From Kumtagia yinganensis (GTDB lineage: Bacteria > Pseudomonadota > Alphaproteobacteria > Rhizobiales > Rhizobiaceae): DNA of 64,000 nt. A program made the translations under genes and the position numbers. The stretch lies in NCBI RefSeq assembly GCF_040081985.1, contig NZ_JBEBMH010000009.1:183583-247582 (forward strand), written 5' to 3'. The notes under the pieces were generated by a model. The model saw nothing but the letters and a program-made list of their open reading frames with translations. It did no database searches and was not told the origin of the DNA. Of the stretch, positions 47,536 through 56,584 are shown one piece after another; within the stretch, counting starts at the first letter, position 1, and every line of letters begins with the position of its first letter.

Positions 47536-48500
47536 AACGTCGCGACCTGTTCAGACTTGCCGCCCTGTCCGCCGTGCTCGTGTCGGGCACCATGCTTGCC
47601 GGAAGCGGCGACGCCTTCGCGCAGGACAAGAAATGGAAGATCGGCTTTTCCCAGGCGACCACCATCGAGCCGTGGCGCGCCCAGTTCAACAAGGACATCA
47701 TCGCCGAGGCCGCCAAGCATCCGGAGGTCGAACTGATCATCACCGACGGCGAGGACAAGACCGAAAAACAGGTCGCCGACGTCGAGAACCTGATCCGCCA
47801 GGAAGTCGACGCGCTGCTGGTCTCGCCGAAGGAATCGGCCGGCCTGACCGGCGTCGTCCAGCAGGCGATCGACGCGAAGATCCCGGTGTTCGTGCTCGAC
47901 CGCAACGTCGACACCGACCAGTACACGCAGTTCGTCGGCGGCGATAACAAGCTGATCGGCCGCGCGGCCGGAGAATATGCCGTGGAGGTGCTGGGCGGCA
48001 CCGGCAAGGCGACGGGCAACGTCGTCGAGATCTGGGGCGGCATGGGCACGCAGCCCGCGCATGACCGCCATGACGGCTTCCACGAGTTCACCGACAAGGA
48101 GCCGGGCATCAAGAACCTGCTCGACCAGCAGTCCGGCGACTGGAAGCAGGACCAGGCCTACAACATCATGGCCAATGCGCTGAAGAACAACGAGAAGATC
48201 GATCTTGTCTATGGCCACAACGACCCGATGGCCTATGGCGCCTACCTCGCCGCCAAGGACGTCGGCCGCGAGAAGGAGATCAAATTCATCGGCATCGACG
48301 CGCTCCCGGCCGAAGGCGTGACCTGGGTGAAGAATGGCGAACTCACCGCCACTTTCCTCTATGCCACGCCCGGCGCCGAGGGCCTGCGCCAGGCGATAAA
48401 GCACCTGAACGGCGAGAAGGTCGAAAAGACCATCGTGCTGCCGACCGAGAAGGTGACCTCCGAGAACGCCGAAGCGATCCTCAAGGAAAAGGGCCTGTAA
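47532..48500 (+). CDS. Sugar-binding periplasmic protein, RbsB-like (CUT2)
   Basis: A 322-residue solute-binding protein. An N-terminal signal (MKRRDLFRLAALSAVLVSG, cleavage after DAFAQ) has a twin-arginine-like start but could be Sec-dependent. Mature-protein motifs include WKIGFSQATTIEPWRAQFN, DALLVSPKESAGLTGVVQQA and VYGHNDPMAYGAYLAAKD, all typical of ribose/galactose-type binders. It captures the sugar that the divergent LacI regulator probably senses. Unlike many operons of this type, the binding protein is last rather than first. Confidence 0.94.
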   Translation: MKRRDLFRLAALSAVLVSGTMLAGSGDAFAQDKKWKIGFSQATTIEPWRAQFNKDIIAEAAKHPEVELIITDGEDKTEKQVADVENLIRQEVDALLVSPKESAGLTGVVQQAIDAKIPVFVLDRNVDTDQYTQFVGGDNKLIGRAAGEYAVEVLGGTGKATGNVVEIWGGMGTQPAHDRHDGFHEFTDKEPGIKNLLDQQSGDWKQDQAYNIMANALKNNEKIDLVYGHNDPMAYGAYLAAKDVGREKEIKFIGIDALPAEGVTWVKNGELTATFLYATPGAEGLRQAIKHLNGEKVEKTIVLPTEKVTSENAEAILKEKGL

Positions 48501-48861
48501 CTTTCGTCAGCCGGGCGGTGGCGACGCCGCCCGGTCTCCGCCTGATGGCGGCACGCTCGCCGCCGGTCCCCTTGCGGCAAAACGCCCGAATTCGCGGGTT
48601 TCGGCAAGCCCGCGAGGGGCCCGCGTCAGGACAAATGCGTTCCATATCCCAGCCTTTTCAGGCAAGCCTCTGAAATTGCTTCATCTTGCGGACTTGCCGC
48701 GCTGGCGGCCGCCGCCCGCCGCGCTTCGGCGTTGCCGCGCCAACGCCTTGTTTCCCTTGCAAAAGCTTTAGCGATAATTAGGGCAAGCTGACGGAAGCTT
48801 GTTTGACGCCGCATCCTGACCGGTGCGGCGGTTGAGGCCGTGCAAGGAACGAAAAAGGGAC
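48501..48861. other. Intergenic region with GC-rich hairpins after the ABC operon
   Basis: A stem CCGGGCGG/CCGCCCGG (48511-48534) lies 10 bp after the operon stop and may end transcription, although no T-run follows. Further short inverted repeats appear near 48594-48615. No gene is supported here. Confidence 0.45.
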
Positions 48862-49695
48862 ATGCCGAACGAACCCGAAATTGCCGGGGGGAGGGACGCG
48901 CGGTCGACCAGAACGCGGGCGATCCTTCTGCCGTTGATGGGTCTTGCGCTTGTTCTGCCCATCTTGGCGATGGTGTCGATGATGCCCGATTCCGCGCCAC
49001 GTCCTGAACCGTCGCGCCCGGTGGAAGTGCTTGCGGATCAACCGGTTACGGTAACAAAGGCAATTCTCGCCAGGCCCGAGCCGGCGCGTTTCCGTCCGGG
49101 TTTTCTTTCGGCGCGCGCCGATAGCCCGCATCCGTTCCAGCCGCTGATCGGCAAGGAACCCGAACACATCTGCGAGAACCTCGACAACGCCGGCTTTGCC
49201 AATCTCGGCTGGAAACCCGCCGAGGTCGCCGGCACCGGCTGGGCCTGCATCGCCCGCACGGACGAGGCCGACATCGTCGATACAAGCTCCAACAGTCTTT
49301 TCTACATGCTGCGCGGCCGAGGCGGCCAGCGCATCGGCAATGCACGCCTGAAGATCAACCTTCCCGACCCCGGCAACAGCGCCCCCCTGCTGGAGCAAGC
49401 ACAGGAATTCGTTCGCTTTTTTTCCGAGCAGGTTGGCCTCGCCGCACCGCCTGAAATTCTGCGGGGGATCCACGATAAAGAACCGGCGAGGGTGGTCCTG
49501 CACGATGCGACCTATACTTTGAAGCGCGAGTTCGGTGATATCACGCGCTTCAATCTGTCGATCGAGTTCGGCCCAAGTTCTTATTCCTTCTACCAGATCG
49601 AGAGTCTCGGTCTGTCTCCGGACGCGGTCGCCGACAGCAGTGTGACGGCCGCCGGCGGCGATGCCAAAGGACCGCGCCTGCGCCAGGCCGACTGA
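48862..49695 (+). CDS. Hypothetical membrane-anchored protein
   Basis: A 277-residue protein of unknown function. Residues 18-37 form one hydrophobic segment (AILLPLMGLALVLPILAMVSMM) after a basic start, giving an N-in anchor with the remaining 240 residues in the periplasm. The soluble part contains a cystatin-like alternation of strands (ENLDNAGFANLGWKPAEVAG and WACIARTDEADIV) and ends in a flexible tail. It resembles rhizobial conserved proteins without an assigned function. The ATG with AGGGAC upstream is clear. It lies between an ABC operon and an MFS gene and seems to be transcribed alone. Confidence 0.8.
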   Translation: MPNEPEIAGGRDARSTRTRAILLPLMGLALVLPILAMVSMMPDSAPRPEPSRPVEVLADQPVTVTKAILARPEPARFRPGFLSARADSPHPFQPLIGKEPEHICENLDNAGFANLGWKPAEVAGTGWACIARTDEADIVDTSSNSLFYMLRGRGGQRIGNARLKINLPDPGNSAPLLEQAQEFVRFFSEQVGLAAPPEILRGIHDKEPARVVLHDATYTLKREFGDITRFNLSIEFGPSSYSFYQIESLGLSPDAVADSSVTAAGGDAKGPRLRQAD

Positions 49696-49799
49696 CGTTT
49701 GCGCTTGCCTGGAGTGGTCGAAAGGGCGCCGTGGCGCTGACGCGCGTGCGGTATCGGCCCGATCATCGCCGAAAACCGAATCCGGAACGCGAAGCGCGC

Positions 49800-51038
49800 A
49801 TGGACGTGGACCAGACGCATAAGCCGCATAAGGCGGCCGACATTGACGGCGCTTACGCCTGGACACGGCTCGCCATCAGCGTCCTGCTTGCCACGATCGG
49901 CAATGCCGGTATGTGGGCGGTGGTTGTCGTGCTGCCGGCGGTGCAGGCGGAGTTCGGGGTCGACCGGGCGGACGCATCGCTGCCCTACACCGCCACCATG
50001 CTTGGCTTCGCCTTGGGCAACGTGGTGGTGGGCCGGCTGATCGACAGCATCGGCTTCTGGCGTCCGGCGCTGCTGACCTCGCTGATGCTTGGCGGAGGTT
50101 TTGTGCTGGCCTCGCTGACCACGTCCATTACCCAGCTCGCCGTTGTCCAGGGTGTGCTGATCGGCGCCGGGTCGTCGGCTATGTTCGGTCCGCTGATCGC
50201 CGACATTTCCCATTGGTTCCAGCGCCGGCGCGGTGTTGCCGTCTCCGCCGCCGCGGCCGGAAGTTATTTGGCGGGGGCGTTCTGGCCCCTCGTCATGCCT
50301 TACGGCATCGAGGCCGAGGGCTGGCGCTTCACCTATGCGGCGGTCGGCGTCTTCTGCCTGGTCACCATGGTTCCGCTGGTGTTCCTGTTGCGGCGGGGAG
50401 CACCGTCGCATGCCGCCGTAGGAGCCGCGCCGGGAGCCCGCCGGGTCCGGCCGATTCCGGTTTCTCCGTCGGCATTGCAGGCCTTGCTCGTCGTCGCCGG
50501 CCTCGCCTGCTGCGTTGCCATGTCGATGCCGCAGGTCCACATCGTCGCTTACTGCATGGATTTGGGCTACGGCGTCGCGCGGGGCTCCGAAATGCTGTCG
50601 ATCATGCTCGCGGCCGGCATCATCAGTCGCATGGCGTCCGGTTTCGTCGCCGACCGGATCGGCGGGATAAAGACGATCCTCATCGGCTCGGTGCTGCAGG
50701 GCCTCTCGCTGCTGCTCTACATCCCTTTCGACGGGCTCGCCTCGCTCTATGTTGTTTCAGCCGTGTTCGGATTGTCGCAGGGCGGGATCGTGCCCTGCTA
50801 CGCCATCGTGGTGCGCGAGTATATGCCGGCATCCGAGGCAGGCAGGCGGGTCGGCATCGTCATCATGGCGACGATCATCGGCATGGCGCTGGGCGGCTGG
50901 ATGTCCGGCTGGATCTACGACATAACCGGTTCCTACGCCGCGGCGTTCCTCAACGGCATTGCCTGGAACCTGCTCAATGTGACGGTGATGACGCTGCTGT
51001 TGTGGAAGTCGACCCGCCCGGTCGTGGCTGCCGGTTGA
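49800..51038 (+). CDS. MFS transporter, oxalate/formate-antiporter-like
   Basis: A 412-residue major facilitator with twelve predicted helices. The loop 2-3 motif appears as GRLIDSIGFWRPALL, and the corresponding loop 8-9 copy as GFVADRIGGIKTILIG. The overall pattern (YTATMLGFALGNVVVGRL, FGPLIADISHWFQRRRGVA) is that of the monocarboxylate / oxalate-formate antiporter group, so an organic anion is a reasonable but unproven substrate. The ATG at 49800 removes an arginine-rich leader of 23 residues that is not typical of the family. It ends 6 bp from the convergent phosphodiesterase gene. Confidence 0.9.
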   Translation: MDVDQTHKPHKAADIDGAYAWTRLAISVLLATIGNAGMWAVVVVLPAVQAEFGVDRADASLPYTATMLGFALGNVVVGRLIDSIGFWRPALLTSLMLGGGFVLASLTTSITQLAVVQGVLIGAGSSAMFGPLIADISHWFQRRRGVAVSAAAAGSYLAGAFWPLVMPYGIEAEGWRFTYAAVGVFCLVTMVPLVFLLRRGAPSHAAVGAAPGARRVRPIPVSPSALQALLVVAGLACCVAMSMPQVHIVAYCMDLGYGVARGSEMLSIMLAAGIISRMASGFVADRIGGIKTILIGSVLQGLSLLLYIPFDGLASLYVVSAVFGLSQGGIVPCYAIVVREYMPASEAGRRVGIVIMATIIGMALGGWMSGWIYDITGSYAAAFLNGIAWNLLNVTVMTLLLWKSTRPVVAAG

Positions 51039-51044
51039 GGCCGT

Positions 51045-51806
51045 TCAATCGCTGTATAGGAAGTCGTGGTAGTGCACGACGATGCTGCCTTCGCTGACAA
51101 AAATGATGGCATAGGCTGGCGGCTCGAGATTGACCCTGTGTTTGCCGGCGAAGACTGGCGCCGACTGGTGGTTGGTGCCGCGCAGTGAGCTGAACGGAAT
51201 GCCGTGCCAACTGCCGCAGACCGGCCGGTGCACATGGCCCGCGAAGATGTGGCGCACATTGCCGTGCTTTCGCAGCACGCCAAGCAGCGCCTCGCTGTCC
51301 ATGAGCCTGCATCTGTCGAGCGCGGGCATATAGATGTCGACCGGCGGATGGTGGGTGAAGACCAGCGCCGGACGGCCTTCCGCCTCGCCAAGCTTTCGGT
51401 CCAGCCACTCAAGCCGGCCGCCGCCGAGCCTGCCCTCGACCAGCCCGGTCTCCAGCGTGTCGAGCAGGATCAGCCGCGTGCCCTTTAGGTCGACGCTTGC
51501 CTGCACGAAGCCGCCTTCCGTGGAAGTCTCGGGAAATGCCGCCAGGAAGTTCGCCCGGTCGTCGTGATTGCCGAGCATGAGCCGGTAGGGCAGAGCGAGT
51601 GTCGGCAGGCGTTCCCTAAGCGCCGCATAGGCTTCCGGCAGGCCGTCATTGGCGAGATCGCCGCTGAACACGACGAGGTCGGCGTCGGCGTGATTTCGAT
51701 TGATGTCGGCGATACAGGCATCGAGCCGCGCCAGCGGGTCCGAACCGAAGAGCGCTTCCCCTGGCGTCGCCAGGTGAATGTCGGAGACCTGCAGCAGTTT
51801 CAGCAT
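51045..51806 (-). CDS. CpdA-like metallophosphoesterase
   Basis: A 253-residue calcineurin-type phosphoesterase. All metal-binding blocks are present: SDIHL, GDLANDG, GNHDDR, FTHHPP and GHVHRPV. The set and size fit class III cyclic nucleotide phosphodiesterases (CpdA) or phosphodiesterases of glycerophospho compounds. Cyclic AMP hydrolysis is the usual annotation but was not shown for this branch. ATG at 51806 begins the conserved MLKLLQVSDIHL, with GGAG upstream; the longer open frame to 51989 lacks conservation. Confidence 0.9.
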   Translation of the reverse strand: MLKLLQVSDIHLATPGEALFGSDPLARLDACIADINRNHADADLVVFSGDLANDGLPEAYAALRERLPTLALPYRLMLGNHDDRANFLAAFPETSTEGGFVQASVDLKGTRLILLDTLETGLVEGRLGGGRLEWLDRKLGEAEGRPALVFTHHPPVDIYMPALDRCRLMDSEALLGVLRKHGNVRHIFAGHVHRPVCGSWHGIPFSSLRGTNHQSAPVFAGKHRVNLEPPAYAIIFVSEGSIVVHYHDFLYSD

Positions 51807-52280
51807 GATGCACTCCACTATCGATGCGGCGGTTGTGGCGGTTTCCCGGAGATTCGACAATCGGAATGAGGGAGTCTTGTCGACCGGCATGAAGCCCGTC
51901 CGCGCCGCCGGCGTCATCAACCGATCTTGGGGCGCAGGCAGGTCCGGCTCGCGCTGGCACAGGTCGGGGAGTCGCACCTGCGCGGCCATCCCTCATGTCG
52001 GGCCAGACGCCGGTTTGCAAGCGGAGCCGTTTCCGGCTGGTATGTTGCAGTGCGGAAGGCTAAAGTCGCAGTGTTTGCAGGCTCACGCGGACAGGTTTCG
52101 TATCGTCTTCGACAGTTTTCGCAGTGCGGGTGCAAGTACCCTTGCGGAAGCAAATCATATAAGGTACCGACGTGTCGCCGAACGCGATGCGCCGCGCTTT
52201 TTCGGGGCAGTGCATTGTTTGACTGTCGAAAGCGAAACCTGCCTAACGGCAATGATCAGGCAAGAGTGGTTGCATTCAAC
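51807..52280. other. Divergent intergenic region with candidate promoter
   Basis: A 474-bp region between the phosphodiesterase and the large capsule-type gene. TTGACT (52219-52224) and CCTAAC (52242-52247), spaced by 17 bp, form a plausible plus-strand promoter about 35 bp before the next start codon. Nothing else is recognised. Confidence 0.4.
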
Positions 52281-55200
52281 ATGGGCGTCATCCGTAAGCA
52301 AATTGCGAAACAATCCAAACGTTTGGCATCGCGCACCGGTCTGACCAAACTGTCCCGGAGCCTGAGCCAGGGCACCAGCGATTTCCTTACCAAGACAGCG
52401 CAGAATCTGGCCGAAAAAGCCTTCGACAAGCCGAATACCGAACGCTTCGTCGACACATCGATCCGTCTGCTGGGTCTTTCCAAGACCCGGAAAGTCTTCT
52501 CGACCAGCCTCGTGACCAACAGGCTGAAGAAAGCCGGTCCCGACGACATCCGCGTGATGCTCGAAGGCCTTGCCCAGATGGAGGCCATTCGCGCCACCGC
52601 GCCCGCGGTGGCAGGCAAACGCATCGGCGAACTGCTGATCAGCGACGAAGGCCGGGAAACGATCCGCGATGCTTCCCGCGACGTGCTCACCCGCTACCCC
52701 AGAAGCGCGTTCCTCATCTACCTCCACGCGGCGACGCTGGCGAAGTCGGGCGGCTACCAGGAAGCCCATGATATCGTCATGGCGGCCATCCAGGAATGCC
52801 AGCAGGCGATGGCGTCGGGCCATTCGACCGCGGAAGAGACGCGGCGTTTCAACAGCCTCAACAAGACGTGGCGGATCGTCGACGAGATCTCGCGCGACAA
52901 CATGACCTGGGCCGATGGCGGCGACGGTTATAGCGGCGGCGGCGAGGAAGGTTCGGACGATGCCGGAGCCGTCGATGAGACGGCAGCCGTCGCTTCGGAC
53001 GACACCGGTGCCGCCGCGGCCTCGCAGGAGGGGGCATCGGCGGAGGATGAAGACGCAAGCGCCGCGACCGTTCCGGCCGCCGATCCTGTGTCTTCTTCGG
53101 AGCCGGCAAACCAGCAGCCCGCGGCGAAGGATGACGGCGACGAGAAGTTCGTCTTTGCCGAGCGGCTGATCCAAGGGCGGCAGCACGAACGTTATCTCCA
53201 GGTCTGCAAACGCCAGTTCGACGAAGCCGAGGACCTCAACGGAAAGTTCAAGGCGATCAACGCCATGCTGCGGCAAGGCATCCGCCGCATCCCGAGCTAT
53301 CAGGACTCGCATCGCGTGGCGCGTGCCTGCTTCAAGCAGATCCGTCCGCTATGGCTGGAGATCACCAGCCAGAAGGTGATCAAGACGCATATCGACAAGG
53401 CCGGCGTCCGCTCCATGGCGCTGGCGCGCCAGCTACGTACGGCGTTGCAGATTTCGCGGGAACTCGACCTGCCGAGCGACGTCGCGCGGTTCGAAAAGGC
53501 GCTGCTTTATCTGGCGGAGAAGCCGCGGGCCATTCCCGCCCTCTGGTCGATCGCCGCTTCGCTGGTCGAGGGGGACGCCTCCAAGCACGAGGCGGTCACC
53601 GCGCGCCTGCTGGCCGATGCTGCGCGCAAGCCGCAGAAAGAGCACGAGGTTCGCGACTTCTTCCTGTGGGCATTGAACGCGCAGCGCTACGACATGGCGC
53701 ATGAGTTCGTCAAAAGCCTTCCGGAGAAGGAAAAGCGCTCCAAGGCCTTCCTGCAATACGCGCGCATCCTGCAGCGCGACGGCCAGTTCGAGCGGGCGAC
53801 GACGCTGGTCAAGCGGGTCCACGAATCGATGCTGTGCCGGCCGCATTCCGTCGATCCGAAAAGCAGTTGGAGCCTCATTCGCCGTGTCGGCGAACTGGAG
53901 TTCGCGGCCGAATCGACAAGCTGGTTCTCCCGCGTCGCCCAGCCGCAGCAGCCCGAGGGCGTCATTTTCGTCGCGCCGCGCTCCATCGAGCAGTTGCGCA
54001 AGTTTCCGTTGGTCGTCCTGATGGAAATGAAGAAGAAGGGGTGGGCGATCATCCCGCTGGTCAAGGGCGTGCTGCCTCTCGAGAAGACCGGAAACCCGCA
54101 GATCGACCGTTTCCTGGGCTGCCTGACGCCTGAGTGCGAATTCGACCGCAAGGCGAAGCGGCTGCTGAAGCCGATCGAGGACTTCGAGGCGAATGTCGCG
54201 CAGGGCCAGTTGCGCTGGAAGAACATCAATCTCGAACACATCGTCTGGGAAGAGGCGGCCATCAACCGCCGGCGCTACAATGTCGACTATACCTGCCCGG
54301 TCATGCAGAAGTTCCTCGGCCGCCTGGCTGAATGGACGCGGCTGACGGCGATCATCCTGGAGAACATCAACCGCTCGGTGGTCAGCGCCGGTGTCGATTG
54401 CGGCTTCATGGTGTTGCAGCAATCGCGCCTGCCGGATGCGATCGTGCGCTTCTATCTGGAAGAATTCGGCGACCCCGAAAAATTCTTCTGCATCCATTCG
54501 GCAAACGGCTACCAGAACTATTTCGTCAACTTCGCCTCCACGGTTTCGACCAAGACGACGGTGCGCAACATCACGCTGCACCGCGAGCTTCGCACCGCGA
54601 GCTTCCCCATCCCGAGCGAATTCCTGAAATTCTATCAGGAGAACAGGCATCGCGGGCCGGAGATGCTGCAGGCGGTGCAGGAAGTCGCTCTGACGCGGCG
54701 CACGACCGGCGGCCAGACGGAGCGCCTGCCGGAAGCGCAGCAGGCGCTGGACCGCATCGTCGGCTGGCGCAAGCAGGGCGGCAAGGTCGCCTGCCTGTTC
54801 GGCAAGGTCGTGTGCGATTCCGCAGTGCCCTTCGACGGCGGCCCGGCCCACGTCAACATGAAGGACTGGCTGAACCACGCCATCGAATCGGTGCGCGGCA
54901 GCAACACCCTGCTGCTCATCAAGCCGCATCCGCACGAGATGCGCCACGACATCGGCGTTTTCCTGACGGAAACCTTCTCCGACCTGATCGAGGTCGACAT
55001 TCCCGACAACGTCATGGTCCTCGGCCACCGCTGGCTGGACCTTCAGGACCTCGACGGCATGATCGACATCGGCGTGATCTACAACGGCACCAGCGCCGCC
55101 GAGCTCGGCCTGCTGGGAATCCCATGCGTCCTGGCCGGACACTTCGCTCCGATCGATTATCCGATCGGTCACGTCGTGCCGAAGAGCCGCCTGCATTTCC

Positions 55201-55484
55201 GCCGCATGCTGCGCTTCTCGCAGCGCATCTCGGCGGCGAAGGATCTGAAGGAACGCGCCGCCGCGTGGATCTATTTCATGAGCAGCGACCACATGTCGCG
55301 CGACTACCGCTACCACGCGCGCCAGATCACCAACCGCGTCGTCTATCCGCCATGGTGGTTCCGCGACGACATCGAGCGGTATCTGGCCGAAGGCGACCCG
55401 AACGTCGTCGTTCTCGCCCGCCGCGCGATCGAATCGGCCCATGCCAATGACGACGGCGGCTACGACGCGGTCGCGGCGGAGTAG
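52281..55484 (+). CDS. Large helical-repeat protein with C-terminal capsule polysaccharide synthesis domain
   Basis: A 1067-residue cytosolic protein. Residues 1-210 are helical and TPR-like (YPRSAFLIYLHAATLAKSGG). Residues 215-285 are an acidic, Ala/Asp/Glu-rich linker that looks disordered. Residues 285-560 return to helical repeats. The C-terminal 450 residues carry a KpsC/KpsS-type capsule domain, including LLLIKPHPHEMRHD and VIYNGTSAAELGLLGIPCV, the nucleotide-sugar half of the fold. It probably adds sugar units, perhaps Kdo, to a capsule or K-antigen intermediate. It stands alone, 14 kb from manC and 23 kb from rkpJ. The start ATG opens the conserved MGVIRKQIAKQ. Exact activity is unknown. 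Confidence 0.82.
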   Translation: MGVIRKQIAKQSKRLASRTGLTKLSRSLSQGTSDFLTKTAQNLAEKAFDKPNTERFVDTSIRLLGLSKTRKVFSTSLVTNRLKKAGPDDIRVMLEGLAQMEAIRATAPAVAGKRIGELLISDEGRETIRDASRDVLTRYPRSAFLIYLHAATLAKSGGYQEAHDIVMAAIQECQQAMASGHSTAEETRRFNSLNKTWRIVDEISRDNMTWADGGDGYSGGGEEGSDDAGAVDETAAVASDDTGAAAASQEGASAEDEDASAATVPAADPVSSSEPANQQPAAKDDGDEKFVFAERLIQGRQHERYLQVCKRQFDEAEDLNGKFKAINAMLRQGIRRIPSYQDSHRVARACFKQIRPLWLEITSQKVIKTHIDKAGVRSMALARQLRTALQISRELDLPSDVARFEKALLYLAEKPRAIPALWSIAASLVEGDASKHEAVTARLLADAARKPQKEHEVRDFFLWALNAQRYDMAHEFVKSLPEKEKRSKAFLQYARILQRDGQFERATTLVKRVHESMLCRPHSVDPKSSWSLIRRVGELEFAAESTSWFSRVAQPQQPEGVIFVAPRSIEQLRKFPLVVLMEMKKKGWAIIPLVKGVLPLEKTGNPQIDRFLGCLTPECEFDRKAKRLLKPIEDFEANVAQGQLRWKNINLEHIVWEEAAINRRRYNVDYTCPVMQKFLGRLAEWTRLTAIILENINRSVVSAGVDCGFMVLQQSRLPDAIVRFYLEEFGDPEKFFCIHSANGYQNYFVNFASTVSTKTTVRNITLHRELRTASFPIPSEFLKFYQENRHRGPEMLQAVQEVALTRRTTGGQTERLPEAQQALDRIVGWRKQGGKVACLFGKVVCDSAVPFDGGPAHVNMKDWLNHAIESVRGSNTLLLIKPHPHEMRHDIGVFLTETFSDLIEVDIPDNVMVLGHRWLDLQDLDGMIDIGVIYNGTSAAELGLLGIPCVLAGHFAPIDYPIGHVVPKSRLHFRRMLRFSQRISAAKDLKERAAAWIYFMSSDHMSRDYRYHARQITNRVVYPPWWFRDDIERYLAEGDPNVVVLARRAIESAHANDDGGYDAVAAE

Positions 55485-55494
55485 TCTTTCAATA

Positions 55495-55626
55495 CACCGC
55501 GCCGACGGTACGGCCGGCCATGGCCCGCCATACGCTGCGGGCCGCGCGGTTGACGTGAAGCACCGCGCCGGCGGTGCGGCCGGCAATGGCCTGCCATACC
55601 TTGCCGGCCGCGCGGTTGACGCGAAA
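55495..55626. repeat. Tandem pair of 66-bp repeats
   Basis: Units 55495-55560 and 55561-55626 are direct, adjacent and about 85 percent identical. The 66-bp length is a multiple of three, and on the minus strand the units would encode related segments (VNRAA-x2-VW-x-A-x-AGRT-x-GAV). That minus-strand frame runs through the tRNA gene, so translation is doubtful. The role of the repeat is unknown. Confidence 0.8.
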
Positions 55627-55743
55627 GCTGGTGACAGGATCGAATTGCGATCCGTTTGCGGGCTTGACTCTTTCGCCGCGACGAATACAACGCAGCCCAT
55701 TCCGCTTCGGCGGAACCGGTCGCGGCCTTCGGCGAACCGCTGC

Positions 55744-55817
55744 TGGGGAATAGGTTAACGGTAGACCCACGGACTCTGACTCCGTTAGTCCTGGTTCGAA
55801 TCCAGGTTCCCCAGCCA
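55744..55817 (+). tRNA. tRNA-Gln (anticodon CUG)
   Basis: A 74-nt tRNA with encoded CCA. The acceptor stem TGGGGAA/TTCCCCA (7 bp), anticodon stem ACGGA/TCCGT around loop CTCTGAC (anticodon CTG at 55776-55778) and T-arm CCTGG-TTCGAAT-CCAGG are all complete. A terminator follows. tRNA 3' ends are frequent integration sites, and a phage-like element begins downstream. Confidence 0.96.
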
Positions 55818-55848
55818 AACTTTTCCATAGCAAATTCAAGCAGTTACG

Positions 55849-55878
55849 AAGGCTCCGAGATGATTTCGGGGCCTTTTT
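55849..55878 (+). terminator. Intrinsic terminator of tRNA-Gln
   Basis: The arms GGCTCCGA and TCGGGGCC, with a short loop, are followed by TTTTT, 32 bp after the tRNA. This is a convincing Rho-independent terminator. Confidence 0.8.
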
Positions 55879-56204
55879 CATGTTGCATCGTGCTGCAAGC
55901 TAACCCCTTGTAATGTAAGGGAACGCAATGTGGGGCAAGCGCGTCCATGCAACATGAAATGCAACACGGCGCGCACTCATTGATGACAAAAATACGTTGC
56001 ATTACAGCGCCTTGCGGAACGTTGCGTTGTGTGCTGTACTAGCGCTGTAGACAGGATTCACAGGCATATTGGTCCGTCAGCGATTGCTGGCTAGGCCTGT
56101 CCCGTAGCCAAACGGGGCCTCAAGCGTTAGCCGCGCCGTCCTGTCGCATCCTCTGATTCTCCGTACCATGCCGCTCGATGGCGCTTAGCCATTGGAGCGA
56201 TCGG
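55879..56204. promoter_or_regulatory. Left control region of phage-like element with repeated TGTTGCAT sites
   Basis: Four copies of a 9-bp motif occur in 125 bp: ATGTTGCAT (55880-55888), its exact reverse complement ATGCAACAT (55947-55955), ATGCAACAC (55959-55967) and ACGTTGCAT (55994-56002). Similar TGTTGCAC motifs recur at 59442-59461 before the terminase genes. They may bind a repressor, excisionase or replication protein of the element. No gene is supported before 56205. Confidence 0.55.
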
Positions 56205-56402
56205 ATGGACGACTCAAAAACTGATAATGACCTCGAACTGATTTGGGGTGGCGAAGCCATTGCGCGCGAACTCGGGCGCAAGCTGCGAATCACCCAGCAC
56301 ATGCTTGAGAAGGGACACATCAAGGGCGCCAAGAAGGTCTGTGGCCGGTGGTGCGTCTCCCGTCATGCCCTCCGCAAATTTTTCGAGGTGGAGGCAGCAT
56401 GA
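56205..56402 (+). CDS. Small helix-turn-helix protein, AlpA/excisionase-like
   Basis: A 65-residue DNA-binding protein. The winged-helix/AlpA pattern is GGEAIARELGRKLRITQHMLEKG followed by GRWCVSRHALRKFF, with an N-terminal acidic tail. Such proteins control integrase or replication genes in prophages and satellites. GGAGCG precedes the ATG. The stop overlaps the next small gene (ATGA), and the primase follows, so this appears to be the first gene of an early operon. Whether it acts as excisionase, activator or repressor is unknown. Confidence 0.75.
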   Translation: MDDSKTDNDLELIWGGEAIARELGRKLRITQHMLEKGHIKGAKKVCGRWCVSRHALRKFFEVEAA

Positions 56403-56584
56403 CCATCCAAGAAAAAGGCCGCCAATCCCCTGATACAGGAATGGCGGCCGAGGCAATGGCAATGATGCTCCGAACAGGTCTTACGGCGTCGCAGAAATCA
56501 ACCGTAGGAACCTCCCACAACTATACCTGCAACAACCTTAAATTGCAAGGAGTTGCGGGATGTCTATTCACGAAAAGCCGCTAG
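56399..56584 (+). CDS. Small hypothetical protein of the phage-like element
   Basis: A 61-residue putative protein with no recognised family. Support is positional: its ATG overlaps the stop of the HTH gene, GTGGAGGC provides a ribosome-binding site, and its end overlaps the primase start by 25 bases, a compact arrangement typical of phage genes. The sequence is rich in Gln, Thr and Ala with an amphipathic middle (GMAAEAMAMMLRTGL). Confidence 0.5.
   Translation: MTIQEKGRQSPDTGMAAEAMAMMLRTGLTASQKSTVGTSHNYTCNNLKLQGVAGCLFTKSR

Noticed and set aside
53433..55700. A 755-codon minus-strand open frame opposite the capsule-domain gene
   Set aside because: Antisense shadow; composition typical of reversed high-GC coding DNA.
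55489..55881. A 130-codon open frame on the minus strand containing a GEPGFEPGL-like segment
   Set aside because: That segment is the known false translation of a tRNA gene on its antisense strand; the frame crosses the whole tRNA-Gln. Only the 66-bp DNA repeat is kept.
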